From Liopterus haemorrhoidalis (lineage: Eukaryota > Arthropoda > Insecta > Coleoptera > Dytiscidae), in contig OZ020612.1 in assembly GCA_963971575.1 (NCBI GenBank), positions 68,755,869 to 68,819,868 on the forward strand: 64,000 nt of DNA, written 5' to 3'. Positions within the stretch are counted from its first letter, which is position 1; each line of letters starts with the position of its first letter. A program made the translations under genes and the position numbers. Positions 25,801 through 37,800 of the stretch are shown in pieces. Under the pieces are notes generated by a model. The model had not been told where the DNA came from. It did no database searches and saw only the letters and a program-made list of their open reading frames with translations.

Positions 25801-28800
25801 CAAAAAATCAAAATATAAAGAAAATGACTTTTTAAAATGATATTAACCTTAACCGAAAAATATTTATTGTAAGTATGATTTACAAAGCTTAAACAAAACG
25901 GCCGAAAGGCACGATTTAAACGATGAAAGTAACTAGATTGCAAAATCTAGTTCCGCTTAACCGTTTGGAACAGACTGTACATATGTATATAAAAATAAAA
26001 GAATGTTTATTTAAAAATATATATTTATATATTGTTCTTTATATACCACATTTACAATAAATGCCCAAAATATTCTAAAAACGGTTGTCCAAAATTTATA
26101 AATTCATCCAAACAGCTCGTCGATTTCGTCAAAATACAACTAAAATGTATATAAAACACTAAAATCACCATTATAGAATTGTTTAAAAACTACACATTCC
26201 CATATTCTTTTGAAATTATACTGTTTTTCAATTAAAATTGAAATATTAACACATTTTGCGAACTTGTTTCTGGTTATATGTCACTTTATTAAGCACTTCA
26301 TGTTGCCTATAAGTTATTAGACAAATAAGCCTATTTATTAGCAACCTAATAACTATTTCGGGGTGGAACTCTCGGAAAAAAAAATATGTTGCTAATAAAC
26401 TTATTGGACAGTTTATTAGCAACTGGAACTCTCGGCCCTAACTGTCATTTAAATTACGGTAAAATTACTCACCTGAGATTAATTCTAAAACTGGAGCTTC
26501 ATTCGATAATCTTATAATGTATTCAATATGATTAACTAATAACCATGTCAGTTGCTCAGCATCACTTATATTTTCACACATATAATCACAATATAATATT
26601 GCACCTCCCAACTTGATAATTTCTAAATTAATACAATTTGATTTAATCCCAGTTTTTTGTGAATCTGGTGGGCAGTGTACTATCCCATCACATTTAGGAG
26701 TTTGTAAAATAACTGACCAGAAATTCTTGTCGTTGTAATTTAACAGAGTTAACAGATAACACCATTCTAATGTAAGAAGAGGACAGAATGGTGCTAACTT
26801 TAGGAACATACTATTAATGCCATTTATCTCAATTGTTTCATCATGGAATATTAGTTGTATTGCTGTGTTTGCTATTTTGCAGTGGCTTCCTACAAAGAAA
26901 AAAAGTTGTTTTAAAGTCGGTTTACGATAAGTATGAGATGACGTCACACTTGGTTAATTTAAGTACCAAAGTTAAGTGGGGAACAGAATGCAACGAGTTC
27001 TACGGCGCGTTGACGGCGTTTGGACGGCGCTATCTGTCAGAGGAAAGTTAAAATCAAGCTGTCGTACGCAAGTGCACAGAATGCGCAACGTACTAACGAC
27101 GTTCCACGCCGTTGATACTGAATGTTCGTCAACTTCCAACTTTTGACGCCGTTGAACGTTGACGTAGAGCACCTAACCTCAGTTTTTACTGAATGGTAAA
27201 GTGTTTGTATGTATAAATAACTTGCATACAACATAATTAACATCACACACAAGTCTTCATCATCCATTATAATTTCAATAAAAGAAAGCGCACGTATAAA
27301 CACAGATATAGGTTGTCACGTGACACTTTGACGGCGTTAAAAATTCTTGCATTGTGTGCAGGCGAAAATTCAACGGCGCTAACGCAACGCCGTCGCAAAT
27401 GACGGCGCGCTGACGGCGTAGCGCGCTGTGCATAGGGAATCGATAATTTTATATTTTTTTGCTAAAAGTACATTAAATTAGCTTTACAATGACACCAAAA
27501 AATCATATTTTTATGTTAACCATTTCAAAATGGCGACCATTTATTTACAAAATAATAATCAACATAAGTTTTACAAAGTTGAACGTAGCAAGTTTGAAAA
27601 CAATAAAAAAACAAACAAAATATCTCTAAAATAAACTATTTGAGTATTTAGAAAAAAAAAACTATTATTTTTTACAATTATTTTGCAAAATAAACTATTA
27701 AACTCTTGTTATTTATAAAACATTTAATTGAAAAATTAAAATTTAAGTTATTTCATGTTATTTCATATAATAACTAGTTATAACAGTTTATTTTAGAGAT
27801 ATTTTGTTTCTTTTTTTATTGTTTTCAAAGCTTGCTACGTTCAACTTTGTAAAACTTATGTTGATTATTATTTTGTAAATAAATGGTCGTCATTTTGAAA
27901 TGCTTAACAAAAAAATATGACTTTTTGGTGTCATTGTAAAGCTAATTTAATGTACTTTTAGGAAAAAAATATAAAATTATCGATTCCCTATGCTAGATCA
28001 AAAGTTGACATCATTTCCGGTGAAACCGGAAGTGCCTCAGAATTCTTATAGTAACCTTTAGATGGGCCTTTTTGTCTAGTTTAACTTTTGTTCTGAAGAT
28101 TTTTTGTATCTTTACAAATAAAGGAGATTTTTGGGGTGCCCCGTTTCAAACAAACACCCTGTATATGTTGGCGGTCGGTAAAAATTGGCATGCGTTGAAC
28201 ATACCTGAATAGGTCTTACCTGAATGGCACATATGCACGCAATACATCAAAAACGTAGAAAACTGCTGGAATATATAATTTTCGCAATTTCCTTCCTCTT
28301 CAAAAACCTTCAAAGATTTCTCAATAGTAACTGTAATAGTTTGAAAAATAAATCTAGCAAATATTTCCTCAGACGGAATTTCTTCTACATAATGGGTAAC
28401 CTTTGAAACATTCAAAGGATCAGGTACTTCACTAGCATCTAACCTAAAAATACTTCTAACTGCAACGTCCGATTTTATCTCACCAATCCTCATCAAGACA
28501 ACTTCTTCCTTGACTTGTGAGATTAATAACATAAGTGTTACAACCATGCCCAACCAACGATTAACATATTTAATTGTTGCATCTTCATGTGGTGGATCAG
28601 AAAATAACACTTGTAGAACTCTATTAATCGGTTTAAACACAACTGGATTTAAAACAAACATTAAACTTTGGATAGCGATTTGGGATTCGTGACATTCTAG
28701 TCTCAACCTTGACTGTGATAGTAGTGGTAGTATTATATCTGAGATTTGTCTCGACCATCTTGCCCATCGTTCTCCGTTATCATTACAATATTTACTTTCA

Positions 28801-31800
28801 TTTACTACCAACGCTAAAAGCTGTATCACTTCATGATATTCTACTAAGCGTAGTAGCATAGAAAATAACACTTCACGCAAGGTTTCCAATTCTTTTACAT
28901 CTGTAATAGTGTTATTTTGATTTCTGAATATGAATATATCTTCTATAATTGGTGTTATTGCTGGTATGAAATGTGTTATAGGTGATCTTCCACTAGCCAT
29001 TAGACCATCACAAAGATGCATTATTTTTGGAACGTTTATAATGCTTTTTGAATGTTGTTTTTCATACGATAAATGAACTAAGAATTGGAATATTCTTGGA
29101 ATCAATACTTCTGCCATTCTAAAAACATGTTTATTAGTGTTAAAAGCTGTATACTTTAATGTATCATTTTCATGCTGGTGTTTGAAGCGTGGAACAAGAA
29201 ATTCAACCAATAGGATCGCTCTATTTTAAAAAAACCCGTACCATGGTGTCGTAGGCGCGGTGTTACAAGCGCGGTGTCGCAAGTTCAGAAATTTCAACTC
29301 TAGCGCTGGCCGCACCGTCGAAACCATAGAAACAGATATATTTTTTCGGAATGGTGAGATCTTTAGCGAAACACTTATATTAATTTCCTAAAAAAAAATG
29401 TATCATTTTCATGGTAGTGTTAAAGGCGCGACAGGGGTAAGAGGCGTGGTGTTATATTTACAAGTCCGAATTTCATGGTGGGGTTGGAGGCGTGATAAGT
29501 GCGCGTTTTCGGTTTTGAAAACATTTGTATCTAACCCAAATCTAACCTAAAAGTTTATACAAGTATTTGGAGTAAACGGTTATTCAATTTCATTAAATAT
29601 GTCGTCAAATTGAAGGAGACTAGTTTTTTTTTATGTATATTTAGACTTATTGCGATATGAAGAAAAGCGATGGTGGGTACATCCCATATATACATAGAAA
29701 CAGAAGGCAACAGGGAGATTATTTTAACTTGTTACAAAAAATGAGACAAAAAACACAGACAGTTACTTCAATTACAAGAAAAGAATTTAATACACAATCT
29801 TTTTTACTTGACATCACAGTTTAGAATGAAGATTCTGTTGGCCCCTGCTTGGGGGTGTATTATTAGTATACCCACTGCATGACATTTCTGCAGACCAGAT
29901 ATTTGAAACCGAATCCATAATAATAAACTTTATGACTGCCGACAACATTGTAAAAGTCGCTATTTCGCTACATCAATTTACGTTTTTTTAATTTTTTTTT
30001 AGGAAATTAATATAAATGTCTCGCTAAAGATCTCACCATTCCGAATAAATATATGTTTCTATGGTTTCGACAGTGCGGCCAGCGCTAGAGTTGAATTTTC
30101 TGAACTTGCGACACCGCGCTTGTAACACCGCGCTTACGACACCATGGTACGGGTTTTTTCAAAATAGAGCGATCCTATTGGTTGAATTTCTTGTTCCACG
30201 CTTCCAACATCAGAATGAAAATGATACATAATAAGTTGTAATAATACATAGTTATAATAGAGCAAAGGTTAACTTACGGTATCTGTCCTTCTTCAATAAA
30301 TTCAAACTGTTTCAAAACATAACCAATAAATATTTGATCGGAATCTAGTAAACAATAATTCACTCTCAACTGCACTAGATTACTTAACAATTGTAAAACT
30401 TTACACTGTAGCATGACATCACTAGTTATAGTATATTGTTTCAACGCTTTTATAACCATCGGTTCAAATAATCTAATGTAATTTGCTAGAGCTGTTTTAT
30501 CAGCACCTCGAGGAAGAGATTTAAAGTTTCCGGTCTGTTTAATATCCTTGCGATGCAAATATCCCATTACAACATGATCACTGTCTTTTCCAACTTTATT
30601 GGAATTTTTCATAGTTTCTATATTTTTAGATAGAGTTTCATACATGTGTTGAAATATGTTAAAATAAAAATCTGGTTGTTTAGTTGTTGTTTCATTTTTT
30701 GATAACTGTATATTTTTTAATTTCATATTAACTTCATCCATGTGTGAGCATAAATTTGTACCAAATAAACATTTTAATAACTGCAGGACACACTGCACGG
30801 TATCCGTTGGTTCCAAAATAACTATCGCACGTAGATAATGCAGAAGTTCCTCCGCTATTCTTCCAGTTTCATTCACTGAAGCCATTTCTAAAATTTGTGA
30901 GGTCGTTTTTAGAGTTGTTTTTAGTAACTGTAGAAATTTTTCGCTTGCACTGGAATCGAGTGTCGTCTAGAAACAATAAATATTTTTGAATAAATAAGTC
31001 AAATTAATGTATATAATAATAATAAATAATGGAAACATTTATATGAAGATACAGTTGTGGCGAACTAATTAAGAACGGCAGGTAAAATTACAGACAATGT
31101 TCTCTAGTTTTAACTATTTGTCAATAAATCGCCAAATATGTACTAATTTTTATATGCCTTATACTATACCCCAAAGTAAATATTGCCTCATCCAAAAATC
31201 TTCGGTCGTAAAATTTGTTTAGTTCAGTTCAAGCGTACATGTGCATGTTTCAATTGGCGATATAATTAGGAACAACATTGCAAAACATTATTTTGTGAAG
31301 TCTGAGCTGTGTCAACAAATAAAACACTGGTAAGAATTATTAATACTAGGATTATAGTGGTAAAATCGATTTCGTTTTTTGTGTTGTAGGTTAAGTTTTT
31401 TTTTTTTATTATGGGTACAAAAAAAAGTTGCGCACCAGGCATGAGAGATGCCATAGTAAAACTGCATTTAAATGAAAATATGTCTTATGGAGTAATTGCA
31501 AATAAATTAAAATGTTCTAAAACTATGGTTTATAACGCGGTGCAACATTTTAATAAACATCACACCACAGAAAATGTAGCTAGACGTCGACGACCTCGAA
31601 AGACTTCAGAAGCGGTGGATCGACGAATAGTTCGATTAGCAAAAACTAATCCCTTTCTTAGCTCCAAAGAAATCCAAAAGGAGATATTTGCTGGAGAACC
31701 TAATGCACTATCAGCTCGTTCTATCAGAGAAAGATTGAATGAGAACCAACTATTTGGAAGAGCTGTAAGAAAGAAGCCACTACTTTCATCAAAAACAGGA

Positions 31801-34800
31801 AGGATAGGCTAGCTTTTGCCAAGGAACATAAAGATTGGACTATTTCCCAATGGAAGCATATCCTTTGGAGCGATGAAACGAAGGTTAATCGATTGGAGTC
31901 AGATGGAAAAAAATATGTACGGCGCCCTTTTAACCAATCAAAATATATGAATACATGCATATCACAAGATCGTTCTTAATTAGTTCGCCACACACTGTTA
32001 TTTCTTACCTTATAATTCGTGTATGCCATTTTTAAAATTTCATACAATTTCATATAATGTGTTGAACTAGCAAAATATCCCATTGCATTAGATTTACTAT
32101 CAACTTTTCTTTCATTTTTCTCATCTTTTTCTGGTGTATGTTTAACTATAGGTACACTTTTAACTTTTAAATCTGAAACATCACTTTTAGTTCTTCTTTT
32201 GATTGGTGACAAACTTGTTGCAGCTGGTAAATTTGGTAGCACTGGTTTATTCTGCGGTATCATTGGAACAGTTTCATCTATGATATGACTGAAGATATTT
32301 AATAATCGAATGATATGAGTTAAAAATTGCTCAGTTACTTCAGGCAAACAAATATCAGAATACATATCCCATAATGGTTTACCTATACTTGGATTAATTT
32401 CTTCAAAACTTTTCAAACAATTTATTGATACTCCTGCAAATATGTTTCCAGCAAGATCCAATAGCCATTTATGACAGTTAATTTCATGACTAACAATCGT
32501 GTTACTTAATAATGTAACACAGATATTCAATAAATCTGAAGAACTGCTAGTAAATGTTTCCATCTTATTTTCACTGGGTTGTGGTTGTGACAATGTTCTT
32601 TGATATACTTCTGGACTGGTTGGACTACCTGCTTTAACTCGTTGACCGAAATGCCATGCTTGGAAATAAGTAGTTGTTTGATATTCATTGGATAAAACAC
32701 ACAGTGCTTCACAGCAACCATAACTAAAATATTTTGAGGTAGACGTCAATAAACTTTGTGACAGATAATTAACAATTCTAGATAAAGATTTTTCAGTAAC
32801 ATAGTCTACTTCAGTTCCTATAAAGCTGTAAGGTGTTGGTAAACTTTTGAAAAAATTATTTTCATTAACATCAACATCTAATGAAACTGTAAACATATTT
32901 TTTAAATATTTATCCTTGTGCTGAATTGCCTTTAAAGTTGTTTCCGATTGATTTGGTGAATCGTTTGGATAGTATAAATTCGAGACGATCCTTACAATAG
33001 CTAAAGCTGTGGCATGTCTTACTCGTTGATCCTCATCGTTTAAGAGAGGAAACAATACATTATAAACAATCTTTTCTTGAAAATCTGAGCTCCCAGTTAT
33101 ATAATGTAAACTAACAAATGGAATTTCACATACTGTTTCGACAAGTTTCACTTTAACTAACCAGTAGGGATTAGAAACAATTTTTGGTAAAATATTTAAT
33201 ATTGGTATTATGCTTAAACTATTCACAGATTCAATAACGTTTGTTAGACAAACACTTAAACCTATTAAACTTGATCGAGAACAAGTTGAAGATTCATCTT
33301 CTAAGCCCTTAATTAACAAAGATATTAAATTATCCAACTCGAGATTTTTATTTTCACCATCTGAATTTTCTTTTAACCATTTCTCATAATCACTTTGTGC
33401 ATGCAATAATACAGATTTAATTAAAACACCAATCAAAGATGTAATGTTTCCTCTCAACTGTGGATCTGGATGGTCGATAAATAATAAAATATCCGATACT
33501 TTTTGTACTTCTTTGGCACTAATTTTGGCTCGCTTATCCAAATTACACAATAAAATCTTAGGAAAATATTGCAATATGCTAGAAACACAAGTAAGCGCCA
33601 ATGATTTAACTGATATTCGGACATTTTTATCAGGAACTAAAGTCGACGGACAGCCAGTAAGTAAAAACGACTTTACTATATGCCTTAAACAATATTCTAA
33701 TGGAATAGTTTTATCTGTAAACGTCCCAATATCTACGTCTTGATACTTTATATCTACATCTGTCACTTTTGTATCTATTTCTTCTTTTGGCGAACTCCTT
33801 TCAGATGATAAAACATCTGTTGTAATATCCATTTCTTCCATCTGTTTTAAAATTGAATTATCCAAACTTACAGGTTCTGAGTTATCTATATTTCCAATAA
33901 ACAGGTTACTATACTGGCAGTTATCTACTGGGTCATCTAGTGAATCACATCTTCTAGAATCATCCATAGATACTGGAGTATGTAGGGAAAGGTTACTTAG
34001 TGATTTTGTAGATAATGAGTCTTCTGGAATATGAGAATGAGTATCATCCATCCATTTTCCAATGTCAGAGGTTATTTCAGATATTTCACTGTCCAGAAGG
34101 GCTGAATCATCAGCTGTTCTTGTAGTAGCTACACTTATTTGACCTAAAAACACATAAAATATTATACTCCTTTTGTACCAAACTAGTTATCACATACAGT
34201 ATTGGCCATAAAGATTGCAACTTTTAACATCTTTCAATTTTTCAAATTTTAATAATAATATTGGAAAATAAATACTCTTAATTCTATAATTTAATCATAT
34301 TTTGTTTGTTACATCAATCAATAATCAAATAATCTGACTTACAGATTAATAATAAATTATTTCTTCATTTTTGCTTGGACAAAAATATTGCAACTACTTG
34401 AATTTTCTTGTTATATGCAGATTTTATCCATAAATAATATGTTGTACAGAAGTAATATTTCAGTTTATATTTGTCAATCATGGGTCGTAGTAAAACTGTT
34501 TCAAGTGAAATTAGAAACTTCATAATTTCTGATTTTAAGTAAGGCTGCTGCAAAATGTGATTTCACAAAATTTAAATGTTCATAAATCTACTGTGTCGCG
34601 AATTATAAAACGATTTTGAGAAGAAGGTACGTTTGAAGTTTCAAAAATTCCTGGACGGCCACGAAAAACTACAAAACGAACTGATAAAAAAATTATTTAT
34701 TTATCTACCAATAACCCCTTTCTGTCATCGGAGAAAATTTTGGGCCTTTTGCACAAATGGATCAAGAAAACATCTCAACAAGAACTATTCACAGAAGATT

Positions 34801-37800
34801 AGTTAGTGAGGATCTTTTTAGTCGCCTTCCTGCTAAAAAACCACTTCTATCCAAAAAGAATGTGAAGGCCCGATTAAAATTTGCTAAAAATCATATTGAC
34901 TGGACTGTGGATCAATGGAAACAAGTTATTTTTAGTGATGAATCTAAGTTCAATTTGTTTAAAAGAGATGGTGTAAGTTACGTTAGGAGGCCTGCTAATA
35001 AAAGATTTGTTCAAAAATACACCTTGCCAACAGTTAAACATGGCGGAGGCGGTGTGATGGTATGGGGCTGTTTCTCGGGATATGGTATGGGTCCTCTATA
35101 CCACATTGAAGGAATAATGGATCGATTTAAATATATAGACATCCTTCCAAATGTTATGGAACCTTATTCTGATGAGTTCATGCCTTTAAAACATATTTTT
35201 CAGCATGATAATGACACAAAACATTCTTCGAAGTTGGTAAAAAAATGGTTCGAGGATTCAAAAATTAACGTAATGACTTGGCCGTCACAGTCACCCGATT
35301 TAAATCCAATAAAAAACCTTTGGGAGATTGTCAACAGAAAGATTAGAAACAAAACGCATTCAAATATTGAAGAATTGTTTAAAGCTTTGCAGGGTGCCTG
35401 GTTTAATATTGATAATGAAATGATCACGAAATTATTAGAATCAATGGCGAAAAGATGTCGGGAAGTTATAAATACTGGTGGTTACTATACAAAATATTAA
35501 AAATAATCTGTTAATAATAATTCATTTTCTTAATTAATAAAAAAAAAGATTTTTTTAAGAGTAGTTGCTATCTTTATGTCCAGGTAAAAATAATAAATAC
35601 TATAAAAAAAAAAATAGATTTTACTATTAAAATTTAATTTTTTACTATAATATATGTAGAGGATTGTTAAAGGTAAGAATTATATTTTTTTAATTTTAAA
35701 AATATTGAATAGAATAAAAATAAAATAGGATTATCAAAAGTTGCTATCTTTATGGCCAATACTGTATGTAAAAAAAAATGGAATACATATAAAATCTTAA
35801 TCAAAACAAAAACTTATACTAGCCCCTCGTCATAATAGTTCGAGATCAAATTGTTACAAAATTCAATGAAATGATATATATCAAGTACCAGAAAGTGTGA
35901 TCGAGCCCGTATTGATGATAGTGATGATTGATGAATGTATTTTAATAATAAACATACTCACTTAAAGAACGATATTTTAACCTAGTCGATATTTCTGATC
36001 CTGTTATTCTGCTTTGTGTTATTCCTTCAGGAGATGTTAAAATGTTTATGAAGTCTGGGGTGGCATTTTGCAGTAAAGTATTTAGCGTTTCCAAAGCAGC
36101 ATTGATGACATTGTGATCCGAGTGAGAAATATAATGCAAACATAATTCGTACACCTATAAATAATTTATTTATAATTATAGATACGGTAGTCATAGTATC
36201 AGTGTTTGTAAGTAATCTATAAGTAATCCTATAGACCGGGAGCTCATGACAGCCTTTTGGAGGAGAGAATATTTACCCTGTGACAACAAAAAAGGGATGG
36301 TACTAAACCCCTGCACGCTTTCCGGTCATAGGGAAAATTGCATTTCCACTTGCACAAAAATTGGGTGTTTTTTTTCTGATTTAATATTGCTTGCCCTTTT
36401 GTCAAAAGAAAGTTAAAACAAATTTAAAGTCTTTTAATTATAGGCATACGATTCGGAGGGTCCCAAAGGGCTCAAATGGTCACGTGATCTTGTAATAAAA
36501 AAATATGATTTTCCGCGTTTTCATACAGCATGCCGATGAAAAGAATTAAAGTTTGTGTCATAAAACCTCTATAAAAAAATTGGCATGCAGCCCTCGTTGG
36601 CCCAATAGTGGAAAATTTCGGAAAATATTTGTGAAAATTTTAAAGGATTTACGTGATTTCTTTTTGCATGCCATTTTAACTATAGGTTCTTGATATAATG
36701 CATTTCTGTATAACATAATTGGCATGCAGATAAGGAGGTCCTAAAACAGAGGCATGAATCGGAAAAGTTGCAAAAAAAAAATGGAAAATTTCGGTCACAT
36801 TATTTTGCATGCCTTTTTACATTTTACTAAATAATGTTGGTTTTAGCTCAAATACAAAATGGCATGCATGCCGAGGAAGCCCATCACATGATAAATAATA
36901 AGAAAAGTTGCAAAAAAAAAAAAAAATTGGAAAATTTAGGTCATATTATTTTGCATGCCTTTTTACATTTCACTAAATAATGTTTGTTTAGCTCAAATAC
37001 AAACTGGCATGCATATTTGGCGGAAGAGGCCCTTTTTGGCACTTTTAAATTATTTTTTTATCTTTTTTTATTTTGTATTAGTCACATTTAAACGATAATC
37101 ACGTATCACTACTATTTGGGACGATGTCCAAAAGCGAATTGAATCCCCTAGCCATTCAATAACTGTTAAATGGAGTATAATAAATAAATTTCTTACCTGA
37201 ATCATTCTGCTGGGTGATAAAGGAGTTTCATTTAAAGTTCTTTTGACTCCAAAACTGCCTTTTAATTCCTGATCATTAGATGTGTTTTTCAAATGTGGTA
37301 AAATACTTCTTAAACATCCTAATACTCCCAGAATTAAATAATTTGAATGTTCACTATTAACTGGTACTAATAAATCAAGTAATGTATTCAAAATATAAGT
37401 TATGAATATGTACGGTTTTCTTGAATTAATACAAACAGTTAATATACAAACTGAAGCTGTTCGACGGATAGCAGGTGAGGTACTTGAAATATTTTGCAAA
37501 AATGCCTTTAGAAGAGTCTGAAATAAAAATATGGTTTAGACTCATAACTATTGTGATTTACGTTTTTAAAAAATTATTATTTAATTATAAATAAAACACT
37601 ATATTTTAAATAAAACATCATCTTTTTTTTTATTCGATTATTTCAGCAGCTTCAATTAAGAAGTATATCTTTTTATACTTTCAACCGAACAAATAATGGG
37701 ATTTATGTAAATAATGGGAAATCATTTACCTTAATATCATTATCTGATGTAAAACTTCCAAGAGCCTCCATAATTTTTGGTAAACTAATTGCTAACGTTT

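Larger units (their letters stand above)
24634..26438. mobile_element. family E element, copy 1, 5'-truncated and hit twice by MITE A
   Basis: Matches E2 (57776-58830) from TACAAAATCC to the right end GGAACTCTCGGCCC. It lacks E2's left terminus GGGCCGAGAGTTCC. Two family A MITEs (24659-25064 and 25571-25977) interrupt it; E2 is uninterrupted at both sites. It fills most of htt intron 9. Confidence 0.82.
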
